From positions 54,589 to 90,918 of the forward strand of contig MGQN01000035.1 of NCBI GenBank assembly GCA_001797845.1: a stretch of DNA of 36,330 bases, written 5' to 3'. The notes beneath the pieces are model-generated. The model had not been told where the DNA came from. It worked only from the letters and a program-made list of their open reading frames with translations, and did not search any database. The stretch's first letter is position 1. Every line of letters starts with the position of its first letter. The translations under genes and the position numbers were made by a program. The stretch is from Deltaproteobacteria bacterium RBG_16_44_11. GTDB lineage: Bacteria; Desulfobacterota; Syntrophia; Syntrophales; Smithellaceae. Shown here piece by piece: positions 6,931 through 13,955 of this stretch.

Positions 6931-7605
6931 CTACCTTCGCCGATGCTGGCAAAGTGTCTTTGGATCATAGTCCCGCTCAAATTCCACGTAGAAGTCGTCA
7001 CCACTGAAAGACATGCGATAGTAGCTGTAAGCACGCCCATCTGGGCTATCCCACAGCCAAGATGGCATAGGATACATCCTGCCACAACACAAACACGCGT
7101 TAGCAAGAGTGTTGATACCAAATGTTGGTACATCTGGGTGGATGTATCGGGTGTACCGGCCACACCACTTGCACCGCATATGGTATTTGAAACTAGGCAT
7201 TGTCCATCTGAGCCATTTTGGTAGTGCCCAATAGCGGGTCAGCTTAGTTTCGTACTGCGCTTCCTCATTTGTGAGTGGAATAGATAGGACATGCTCGCAC
7301 ACTCTGATGTAATAAAAAATGTAAGGCTCTAATGCCGGCATTCTTTTTAGTGACCATTTTAGGTACTGTTGTGCCTTGGCATATTCACCTTGTTTATAGT
7401 ACATGCGTGAAAATCCACCAATCCAAGCTACGAGTTCCTTATTCTCTTGAAAACCTGGCAAGTTCAATATTACTTCGACGTGACGTAAGGATAGTGTATT
7501 AAAGTCAGTACCACTTGCCCGAGGCTGTTTTTTCCCTTCCAAATCAATGTAGTATTCGCTGACTGAACGCTGTATAGCATTCTGTGGTTGCTCTATTTGG
7601 GCCAC
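6931..7605 (-). CDS. hypothetical protein with TPR-like helices and a C-terminal zinc-ribbon-like Cys motif
   Basis: A 224-aa protein, unrecognised as a whole. Residues about 45-105 read as helical repeats, the clearest being RMYYKQGEYAKAQQYLKWSL (67-86), which resembles a TPR unit. A second part has two CxxC knuckles, C145-x2-C148 and C171-x2-C174 (CLCC), spaced like a structural zinc ribbon. The C-terminus is aromatic and acidic, then ends in HRRR. Translation starts at the GTG at 7605 with GAAAGGAAG about 7 nt upstream. It is the first gene of the putative cassette and ends 8 nt before the HEPN-motif gene, so the two are almost certainly coexpressed. A regulator, antitoxin or partner role is possible but unproven. 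Confidence 0.6.
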   Translation of the reverse strand: MAQIEQPQNAIQRSVSEYYIDLEGKKQPRASGTDFNTLSLRHVEVILNLPGFQENKELVAWIGGFSRMYYKQGEYAKAQQYLKWSLKRMPALEPYIFYYIRVCEHVLSIPLTNEEAQYETKLTRYWALPKWLRWTMPSFKYHMRCKWCGRYTRYIHPDVPTFGINTLANACLCCGRMYPMPSWLWDSPDGRAYSYYRMSFSGDDFYVEFERDYDPKTLCQHRRR

Positions 7606-7628
7606 AAATTTCTTCCTTTCTTTTTGGG

Positions 7629-7657
7629 ATTATATTTGAAGTATTTCAAATGTTTTC
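7629..7657 (-). promoter_or_regulatory. candidate promoter and operator of the cassette genes
   Basis: On the minus strand there is an exact TATAAT (7629-7634), 23 nt before the GTG start. Directly upstream is a perfect inverted repeat, TTTGAA-4 nt-TTCAAA (7635-7650), in the spacer where a repressor would sit. The -35 position 17 nt away reads GAAAAC and is poor, so activation or weak basal expression is possible. Confidence 0.35.
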
Positions 7658-7670
7658 CCTTATACATAAA

Positions 7671-7677
7671 GCCCAAC
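7671..7677 (-). other. cassette-boundary core site GTTGGGC
   Basis: A perfect GTTRRRY heptamer on the minus strand, 66 nt upstream of the first cassette gene. It is where the 5' boundary of an integron cassette should be. No pairing attC arm was found on its far side (7678-7900), so the upstream half was probably a plain target site with a GTT core. A heptamer alone is weak evidence; its value comes from pairing with R'' of the attC-like site. Confidence 0.45.
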
Positions 7678-7947
7678 AATTAATATACGAACTTCGCTTT
7701 TTCCGATTATTTGAGTATCATTTTAGCACGAATCATTTTTTTCCAAAAGTGAAAAACATGGAAAATTTGTCCAAGATTATTGCTTGAAATCAAGCAGTAT
7801 CTGCACTGGCGACATTACAGTTGTGTTCCGAAATTGAGCGCGGTTCTATCCATACTGAAACCAAGTTTTGTATGAACCAATTAATGGTCAAGGACAAAGC
7901 AATGATTAAAATTGATCTTTCGGGCGGAATATTGTACAAAATCCGTC
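7678..7947. other. intergenic region upstream of the HD-nrdD genes
   Basis: AT-rich spacer between the divergent cassette genes and the HD-domain gene. No convincing gene or second attC arm was seen. The one clear element is a perfect 16-bp palindrome TGCTTGAAATCAAGCA (7781-7796), which could be an operator for the downstream pair. I see no NrdR-box pair by eye. Confidence 0.35.
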
Positions 7948-9369
7948 ATGCAAAAGATCAAAGCTGAGAATCATAATATTTATAAAGGAATGGCGCTTAT
8001 TGCCGATCCCATTCACCAGTACGCTCTTTTTACCGTACCTGAAGATAAGACTCCTTCCGAAATCACGGAGAAGGATCTGATTGATTCTCCCTGGACGCAA
8101 AGGTTAAGAAGGATTTATCAATTGCAAAGCGCGCGCTGGGTCTATCCGGCGGCGGAGCATACGCGGTTTCAGCATTCTTTGGGGGCAATGCACGTGGCCG
8201 GAGAATTCGCCAAAAGCATTTATCCCAGTTTATCCGGCGTCTGTAAAGATACACCCTCCCAAAATTATGTGGAAGAGCTGATGCGTCTCGCCGGTCTTTT
8301 GCATGATGTGGGGCATGGGCCTTATGGACATTTTTTTGATGATAATTTTTTGAATAATTTTAATTTAACACATGAAATAGTAGGACAGAATATTATTGTC
8401 CAAAAGCTCGGTGCTGATATTTCCTGCATCAAGCGTAGTCCTTCCGGCGCGTTTGGGCGCGGCGAGGTGTTGGATGCCCGCCGGATAGCTTATTTGATCA
8501 GGATGCCCGAAGCCAAAGAAATCGACAGACAACCACGCTGGCTGCAGATGTTGCGGCAATTGTTTTCCGGCATTTATACTGTGGATAATCTTGATTATGT
8601 TCAGCGCGATGCTTACATGACGGGTTTTTCCCTGGATATGGTGGATATTCCCCGCCTGCGCTACTATACTTTTTTTACTAAACACGGCCTTACTTTGCAT
8701 TCATCGGGCATTTCCGCGCTGGGGCGCTTTCTCAACGCCAGGCTTAATTTATATACTAATGTTTATTTTCATCGCACCACGCGCGCTTTGGATTTGCACT
8801 TGCAGGAGATTTTCCGCGATACCATCAATTTGATTTTTCCAGGAAATCCCATCAACAAATTGGATAATTATCTGCGATGCGATGAGTGGTTTTTGTTCAA
8901 TGAAGTGCAAAGCTGGTTGGAAACAAAAGATCAGACTAAAAGAAAATTAGCGATGGAATGGAAAAAACTTCATGACCGCGAAGTAAAATGGAAGATGTCC
9001 TTTTCCGCGGAGATATCCATTGATCAAATGCATCGCGGCATCGGTTTTTCGCGGGCGTTGGATTATGAAGCCAGAATTAAGGAATGTCTGCCCAGGAAAC
9101 TTAAAGGCCTTTCCTTTAAGGTCGATTTAGCCACGCAGGACCCGCGTCCGCTCAATCCTATGGCGGAACGCGGGAAGAGGATCAATATTTATAATCCTGT
9201 TACGGAAATGACATCACCGGAGCCGCTTTTGGAAATTTATCGCTTTATCCCTGCGCGAGTCATGCACTTCAGAGTGTTTTCATTAAGCCACAACTATGAC
9301 GAAGAATTATCCGCCGCCGCGGAAAATGTTCTGAATACTATCGAATCAGTAATTCCGACGAATGTTTGA
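7948..9369 (+). CDS. HD-domain phosphohydrolase (COG1078/SAMHD1-like)
   Basis: A 473-aa protein with the HD metal site of the dNTPase-like group: HTRFQHSLG (His76), LLHDVGHGPYGH (His119-Asp120, then His123), THEIVGQ, and a later VDNLDYVQRDAYMTG block that supplies the last Asp. The family hydrolyses nucleotides, often dNTPs to nucleoside and triphosphate. The start is uncertain: the ATG at 7948 is chosen, the frame stays open to a TTG at 7912, and an ATG at 7990 has a very close AAAGGA. The stop overlaps the nrdD start by 8 nt, so synthesis of a dNTP-degrading and a dNTP-making enzyme appears coupled. Substrate assignment is family knowledge, not read from sequence. Confidence 0.85.
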   Translation: MQKIKAENHNIYKGMALIADPIHQYALFTVPEDKTPSEITEKDLIDSPWTQRLRRIYQLQSARWVYPAAEHTRFQHSLGAMHVAGEFAKSIYPSLSGVCKDTPSQNYVEELMRLAGLLHDVGHGPYGHFFDDNFLNNFNLTHEIVGQNIIVQKLGADISCIKRSPSGAFGRGEVLDARRIAYLIRMPEAKEIDRQPRWLQMLRQLFSGIYTVDNLDYVQRDAYMTGFSLDMVDIPRLRYYTFFTKHGLTLHSSGISALGRFLNARLNLYTNVYFHRTTRALDLHLQEIFRDTINLIFPGNPINKLDNYLRCDEWFLFNEVQSWLETKDQTKRKLAMEWKKLHDREVKWKMSFSAEISIDQMHRGIGFSRALDYEARIKECLPRKLKGLSFKVDLATQDPRPLNPMAERGKRINIYNPVTEMTSPEPLLEIYRFIPARVMHFRVFSLSHNYDEELSAAAENVLNTIESVIPTNV

Positions 9370-11449
9370 TATGCAAGAAATTTCCGAAACTACAGATATT
9401 ACTCTTTTTGTCCGTACCTCCGGGGAGGAAATAGCTCCCTGGAACCGCCAGCGCATTGTCGATGCTCTGGTGCGGGAAGCGGATATCGATGATCACCTAG
9501 CTGTGCAAATATCCAAAGAAGTGGAAAAGCAAATTATTTCTTCGGGGATTGGTTTGCTCACGACATCCCTCATTCGTGAGTTGGTTAATGCCCGACTCAT
9601 CGAGAGAGGGCTGGAGAAAGAACGAAGGCTGCACGGCCGTTTGGGCTTTCCTCTTTATGACGTGCGGCAGTTAATTTTACACCAGAACAAGGAAAGCGCC
9701 AACACTCCTCATTCTCCCGAAGGCACGAATTTAATCTTTGCCGAAGGAATAAAAAAAGACTTTTCTCTTTACGATGTTTTTTCCACCGATATCGGGGATG
9801 CGCATGCCGCGGGTGATATTCACATCCACGGATTGGGTTACATCGATCGCCCTTACAGTTGCTGTCAATCGTTGGAATATCTCAAGAGTAACGGCTTGAA
9901 ATTTCCTTATGCCATCAATTCCGCCAAACCCGCCAAATACGCAGAGGTGTTATTGCTGCACATGGTGCGCTTCAGCGCGATTTTACAAGGACATTTTACC
10001 GGAACAATTGGCTGGGACGCGCTAAACATTTCCTTCGCGCCGTATTTGGTTGATATGACCGATAAAGAAGTGCAGCAATTTGCGCAAATGCTGATTTATG
10101 AATTCTCGCAGCTTTCGGCTACGCGCGGCGGGCAGGCTTTATACACCGATATGCACATCTATTATGAAATACCGCCGCATTGGGCGAATCTTCCTGCGAT
10201 AGGTCCCGGAGGAAAACCAACAGGGAAGACTTATGGACAATACGTTAGCGATGCTCAGCGCCTGGCTTTGGCTATCCTGAAAGTTTTTAAAAAAGGCGAT
10301 GCGACAGGAAAGCCTTTTATTCTTCCCCGTCCGCTTTTGCATATAACCGATGCTTTTTGGAAAGCAAAAGATGCGGAAGATTTCTTAGAGCATGCCTGTG
10401 AGGTAGCCAGTCTCAAAGGAAACAGTTGCTTTATTTTCGATAGAAATGAAAACGATTTATCTTTTGCCTGCTGCCGGGCAGGGTATAGAAGCGATGCCGA
10501 CTACAGAGTAGAATTGAAGAAACCATGGCTGATACGCAGTGCCGCCATTCAAAGCGTAACCTTAAATTTACCGAGGCTCGGATACAGAGCTGACGGTAAT
10601 GAAGAAAGATTATTTGCCCTGCTTACTGAATTTACGGCAAAAGCGGTAAAGGCGCACATCCAGAAAAAAGATTTTCTGGAAAAGCTTCTTTCTTACGCCG
10701 ATAAGGGACCTCTGGCCGTACTGGCTATGAACCATGACGGCTTCCCTTTTTTAAGAATGAACCGGGCTTACTACATTATCGGTCTGGCGGGTTTAAATGA
10801 GCTTGTGCAAATACATATAGGCAGCCAATTACACGAATCGCCGGAGGCTCTGGCCTTTGGCCTGAAAGTTGTGGACTACTTACAGCGTGAGGCTGGATTC
10901 TTAAGTGAAAAACTGGGAATAAAATTTGTGCTGGAGCAGTCGCCCGCGGAAACCACCTCTTATCGCTTCGCGAGGCTGGATTTAAAATATTTTTCTCCGG
11001 CCGCCGGACGTTTTGTAAAGGGTGATATTGCCGAGGGCGCGATTTATTACACCAACTCTACGCGATTGAATGTTTCCGCGAATGTGCCGCCCTTGCAGCG
11101 AGTAATCTCGGAAGGGCTTTTTCATAAATATCTGGAGGGAGAGGTTATTTCACATCTGCAATTGGGCGGCGAAAAGCCGGACGAAAAAGAATTGTGCGAA
11201 TTTATCCGGAAAGTGTTTGATAATTCCGCTAACCGGCAGATTGATTTTTCCCCCGAATTTACTTCCTGCTCCTCCTGCGGCAAGACAGCTTCCGGCTTGA
11301 ATTCAACATGCGTTTATTGCGGATCAAATGAAGTAGAGGGCATCGCGCGGCTGACAAAATATTTCAGTAAAATTTCTGGTTGGAACAAAGGTAAACTTGC
11401 TGAGCTTAAAAATAGAAAGGTGAACAAGAACTTTAAGATAAGCGATTGA
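9362..11449 (+). CDS. nrdD: anaerobic (class III) ribonucleoside-triphosphate reductase
   Basis: A 695-aa glycyl-radical enzyme that makes dNTPs from NTPs without oxygen. The N-terminal 90 residues form an ATP-cone (VRTSGEEIAPWNRQRIVDAL onward), an allosteric site. The core has DIHIHGLGY, SATRGGQALYTD and GNSCFIFDRN, and near the C-terminus a zinc site CSSC...CVYC precedes the radical-loop region YFSKISGWNKGK. This ending resembles the Thermotoga-type NrdD branch rather than the E. coli type. The ATG at 9362 overlaps the HD gene; an ATG at 9371 is also possible. The activating radical-SAM enzyme NrdG is usually adjacent but is not present in this window. Confidence 0.92.
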   Translation: MFDMQEISETTDITLFVRTSGEEIAPWNRQRIVDALVREADIDDHLAVQISKEVEKQIISSGIGLLTTSLIRELVNARLIERGLEKERRLHGRLGFPLYDVRQLILHQNKESANTPHSPEGTNLIFAEGIKKDFSLYDVFSTDIGDAHAAGDIHIHGLGYIDRPYSCCQSLEYLKSNGLKFPYAINSAKPAKYAEVLLLHMVRFSAILQGHFTGTIGWDALNISFAPYLVDMTDKEVQQFAQMLIYEFSQLSATRGGQALYTDMHIYYEIPPHWANLPAIGPGGKPTGKTYGQYVSDAQRLALAILKVFKKGDATGKPFILPRPLLHITDAFWKAKDAEDFLEHACEVASLKGNSCFIFDRNENDLSFACCRAGYRSDADYRVELKKPWLIRSAAIQSVTLNLPRLGYRADGNEERLFALLTEFTAKAVKAHIQKKDFLEKLLSYADKGPLAVLAMNHDGFPFLRMNRAYYIIGLAGLNELVQIHIGSQLHESPEALAFGLKVVDYLQREAGFLSEKLGIKFVLEQSPAETTSYRFARLDLKYFSPAAGRFVKGDIAEGAIYYTNSTRLNVSANVPPLQRVISEGLFHKYLEGEVISHLQLGGEKPDEKELCEFIRKVFDNSANRQIDFSPEFTSCSSCGKTASGLNSTCVYCGSNEVEGIARLTKYFSKISGWNKGKLAELKNRKVNKNFKISD

Positions 11450-11459
11450 TAGTTTGCGC

Positions 11460-11488
11460 TTGACAGGCAGGGGCAATTGGGCTAAAAA
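11460..11488 (+). promoter_or_regulatory. sigma-70-type promoter of rpsT
   Basis: A perfect -35 TTGACA at 11460-11465, a 17-nt spacer, and a -10 TAAAAA at 11483-11488, about 40 nt before the rpsT start. It lies just after the nrdD stop, so rpsT is probably transcribed independently. Confidence 0.65.
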
Positions 11489-11529
11489 GCCTCACCACTT
11501 AATAAAAAACGAAGTTAAGGAGGCTTCTT

Positions 11530-11790
11530 TTGGCAACACACAAATCAGCAGAAAAACGAGATCGTCAAAACAAAAAGCACCGCGAGCGCAATATTGCCGT
11601 CAAGTCCGCGCTCAAGACTAAGGTTAAAGCAGTAATTACCGCTGTGGAAGGCAAAAAGAAAAAAGATTCCGAAAACACGCTGAAAGATGTTATTCCCGCA
11701 CTGAATAAAGCGGCGGCCAAAGGCGTCATTCATAAGAAAAACGCTTCCCGCAAAATTTCCCGCCTGACCAAAAAAGTCAACGCACTTTAA
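11530..11790 (+). CDS. rpsT: 30S ribosomal protein S20
   Basis: An 86-aa very basic protein with the S20 pattern: MATHKSAEKRDRQNKKHRER at the start, then SALKTKVKAV, and KGVIHKKNASRKISRLTKKV near the end. S20 binds 16S rRNA early in small-subunit assembly. Translation starts at TTG (11530) behind AAGGAGG (11517-11523). In E. coli, S20 also starts at UUG, and this weak start is tied to autoregulation by free S20; the same arrangement here suggests conserved translational control. The gene has its own promoter and is followed by a structured convergent intergenic region. Confidence 0.97.
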   Translation: MATHKSAEKRDRQNKKHRERNIAVKSALKTKVKAVITAVEGKKKKDSENTLKDVIPALNKAAAKGVIHKKNASRKISRLTKKVNAL

Positions 11791-11821
11791 TGAGACCCAA
11801 GCTCAGAAACGAAGTGCATAA

Positions 11822-11928
11822 CCTAATAACCTGAAGGTCACACGAGGTCACGTCACCGCTGAAGCTTGCTGGTCGAATTATCCCGTAGCCATGGCTATCG
11901 GGGGAAAGGCACATCATTCGACAGCGGT
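11822..11928. repeat. structured intergenic element after rpsT: shared motif plus nested hairpin
   Basis: Positions 11822-11841 are the inverse of the motif at 6179-6198 (19 of 20 identical). Just after it is a nested palindrome. ACCGCTG (11855-11861) pairs with CAGCGGT (11922-11928), GTCGAAT (11872-11878) pairs with ATTCGAC (11916-11922), and an inner hairpin is formed by CCCGTAGCC (11882-11890) and GGCTATCGGG (11893-11902). It lies between convergent genes, so termination of one or both transcripts is a reasonable role. There is no clear T-tract, so it is not a textbook terminator. Confidence 0.5.
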
Positions 11929-11950
11929 CAGAAAAGAAAATAAGGCCGCT

Positions 11951-12817
11951 TTATTTATTCCCTAAAAAATCCATAAAAATCTTTGCGTATAAATCCGGAT
12001 TTTCCAGAATTAGTGAATGGCCTGCATCCTTAATTATTTTTAAGCTGCAGTGGGGCATAAGTCTGAGGATTTCGTCAATATCGTGCCGCGGGATAACCAG
12101 ATCATCTTGGCCCCATAAAATTAGAATTGGTTGTTTGATGCGGTGAGTTTCTTTGTGTAATGTGCCGTTGGCGCGCTCTTTTTGCAAATGATACAATGCG
12201 CCCGTACCGGCGCCGTCACTCAATAATTTTGCTTTGTCCACAATCAAATTAAAAAGGTCTTTTTGCTCAGCGGTGGTTTGAGGCCGAAATTCGGCTTTTA
12301 CGCCAGGCGCGAGAGATTTTTTGATAAATAATGACGAAACGGCAAAAGATAAAAATTTGAAGGCGAAATTTCTATTGTCTTTTATGGCCGGGAAAGAAAG
12401 CTGAGCATTTTCCGGCAGCAGCAATCCCGTGGGGCTTACCGGATCAAGGGCCAATACCTTGTCAAACATATCCGGCTCAGCAAGAAGCATATAAATGCTG
12501 ATAATACCGCCGGTGGAATGAGTGGCCAGCGAGCATTTTTTAATGCCCAGCGCCTTGACGCCGGCAATCATGTCTTTGGCGTGCTGGTTTAGTGAATAAT
12601 TTTCAAAATTATTCGTCGCGGCAGGCTTGTCGGATTCCCCGCAGCCGCGCCAATCAAAGGCATACACATGAATATCTTCGGGAAGCCGCGGCCAGATTAA
12701 ATCCATCCACTGGACACAAGCCAAATATCCATGAATGAATACAACAAGATTATTTCCGGTGCCGTGTTCGACATAATGAAGTTTTACATCTCCTGCTTGA
12801 ACGAAAGGCATAAGCAA
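11951..12817 (-). CDS. alpha/beta-fold hydrolase
   Basis: A 288-aa hydrolase. The oxyanion HG motif is at residues 29-30 (FIHGYLACVQW), a DWRGCGESDKP block lies at 55-65, and the nucleophile Ser101 sits in ATHSTGG, a nucleophile elbow whose first Gly is replaced by Thr. The acid is Asp238 or Asp239 (WGQDDLVIP), and the base is His267 (AGHSL). No signal peptide is visible. Relatives include haloalkane dehalogenase-like and lipase/esterase enzymes; the substrate is unknown. It is convergent with rpsT and divergent from the DUF1460 gene. An alternative start two codons downstream is possible. Confidence 0.8.
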   Translation of the reverse strand: MLMPFVQAGDVKLHYVEHGTGNNLVVFIHGYLACVQWMDLIWPRLPEDIHVYAFDWRGCGESDKPAATNNFENYSLNQHAKDMIAGVKALGIKKCSLATHSTGGIISIYMLLAEPDMFDKVLALDPVSPTGLLLPENAQLSFPAIKDNRNFAFKFLSFAVSSLFIKKSLAPGVKAEFRPQTTAEQKDLFNLIVDKAKLLSDGAGTGALYHLQKERANGTLHKETHRIKQPILILWGQDDLVIPRHDIDEILRLMPHCSLKIIKDAGHSLILENPDLYAKIFMDFLGNK

Positions 12818-12959
12818 TATCCCCGTTTTGAATTGATAGGCTCACTATGACATTTTTAAAGTATTGTCAATATCGGCATAATTTTTAGGTTTGCTTTGTG
12901 GCGAATAATAATTTACAAATACATTTAAGAAAATTCGCATTGGCGGTTTATGGAAAAAG

Positions 12960-13709
12960 ATGAAGCTAAATACCTATAAACAGCAGATGAAAAGAAGAAA
13001 TTTACCATTAGGCGATTTGATCATTGAAATCGGCCGTTGCTTTCTTTATGCTCCTTATAAAATCGGCACTCTGGAGGCCGAGGGTAAAGAGAAATTAATT
13101 GTTAACTTCCGTCAATTTGATTGTTTTACTTTTGGGGAGACCGTCCTGGCACTGGCACAAAGCTTTGTCGCAGGAAGAATTTCAACGCGGGAATTTCGGC
13201 GCAAATTAAAATTTATCCGTTACCGGCAGGGCGTTATTGCCGGTTATTCCTCACGGCTTCATTATTTTACCGATTGGCTGAGCGATAATGCGCGGAAAAA
13301 AATATTGCGGGATATCACTAAGCGATTTGACTCTGTGAGACAGCGCAAGAAAATAAATTATATGACTACTCACCGCGCGTCTTATCCGGCATTAAAAAAC
13401 GAAAATGAATTTAAAAAAATGCTGATTGTCGAAAAAACCCTTTCCCGCAAAACTTTTTGTGTGATTGGAAAAGATAAAGTCAACCAGCAAAAAGAAAAAA
13501 TTAAAACAGGCGACATTATTGCCTTTGCCACTGATCAGGAAGGGTTGGATGTCTCTCATGTGGGTTTTGCCATTTGGCAGGGAAAAAATTTGCATCTTCT
13601 ACATGCCTCCAGTAAGGAAGGCGGCGTAGTTATCTCAAAAAAGACTCTTGTTGCTTATCTGAAACAGAATAAAAAATTTACCAGCATTATTGTCGCGCGT
13701 CCTCTGTAA
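12960..13709 (+). CDS. DUF1460 (N-acetylmuramoyl-L-alanine amidase-like) protein
   Basis: A 249-aa protein matching DUF1460, an NlpC/P60-related papain-fold family with amidase activity on peptidoglycan fragments. The visible landmarks are a Cys nucleophile (Cys55 in FDCFTFGETVLAL), IRYRQG-x4-GYSSRLHYF at 86-103, and a His (His200 in VSHVGFAIW), then LLHASS. No signal peptide is seen, although the family is often exported, so the true N-terminus may differ; the ribosome binding site for the ATG at 12960 is poor. With AmpG, AmgK and MurU nearby it could trim imported muropeptides. Confidence 0.75.
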   Translation: MKLNTYKQQMKRRNLPLGDLIIEIGRCFLYAPYKIGTLEAEGKEKLIVNFRQFDCFTFGETVLALAQSFVAGRISTREFRRKLKFIRYRQGVIAGYSSRLHYFTDWLSDNARKKILRDITKRFDSVRQRKKINYMTTHRASYPALKNENEFKKMLIVEKTLSRKTFCVIGKDKVNQQKEKIKTGDIIAFATDQEGLDVSHVGFAIWQGKNLHLLHASSKEGGVVISKKTLVAYLKQNKKFTSIIVARPL

Positions 13710-13764
13710 AGGGCAATAATTTATTTTCAAAAGTATACCGCGGCTTCAATTTCATTGAGAGCAG

Positions 13765-13792
13765 GAGATTGCTTCGCTATGCTCGCAATGAC
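13765..13792. repeat. short dispersed repeat of the GCTTCGC/GCTCGCAATGAC type
   Basis: GAGATTGCTTCGCTATGCTC at 13765-13784 continues as GCAATGAC. This is the familiar intergenic repeat whose other strand begins GTCATTGCGAGC and is scattered through many bacterial genomes. It lies between convergent genes and next to repeat copy B. It is probably a remnant; a terminator role is possible. Confidence 0.45.
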
Positions 13793-13808
13793 CGAGTAAA
13801 TTGTTGCT

Positions 13809-13955
13809 ATACCGATTTCAAATCTAAGATGATATCAAGGCAGCGAGGAAGAGGCGACCCCGCATCCACGGGGCAGGCATCCGGCGTATAACTCCATACG
13901 TTGAGGAGCCGATGAAGAAGCTAACGCCGATAGCGCTTTGATTTGGAATTGGTAT
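13809..13955. repeat. 147-bp palindromic dispersed repeat, copy B
   Basis: The ends ATACCGATTTCAAATCTAAG (13809-13828) and CTTTGATTTGGAATTGGTAT (13936-13955) are inverted repeats matching at 17 of 20 positions. The element is the diverged, inverted relative of 6028-6148 and carries an extra GC-rich block (about 13858-13882, CCCCGCATCCACGGGGCAGG) not in copy A. Its last base is the first plus-strand base of the M15 peptidase stop codon. Confidence 0.72.

Larger units (their letters stand above)
6266..7676 (-). mobile_element. putative integron gene cassette (two genes, about 1.41 kb)
   Basis: The segment runs from a core site GTTGGGC on the minus strand (7671-7677), a perfect GTTRRRY, through two same-strand genes to the attC-like site at 6260-6315. 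Joining the ends as in a free cassette circle places the G of the attC next to TTGGGC, giving GTTGGGC opposite R'' GCCTAAC. These pair at 6 of 7 positions plus a G-T wobble, far better than the present R' GTTATCC. That is the result expected if GTTATCC derives from the target. No integrase gene and no second attC are visible, so this would be a lone cassette or the remnant of an array. Confidence 0.6.

Noticed and set aside
7584..7787. 67-aa plus-strand frame in the intergenic region
   Set aside because: It overlaps the cassette gene start and promoter, has no ribosome binding site and no recognisable feature.
7671..7840. Second attC upstream of the cassette
   Set aside because: GCCCAAC on the plus strand is present, but no matching L arms or closing GTTRRRY were found within attC length.
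11822..11842. tRNA fragment (resembles the anticodon-to-T-arm stretch of some tRNAs)
   Set aside because: The similarity covers under 20 nt and no acceptor or T-loop consensus follows; kept only as a shared motif.
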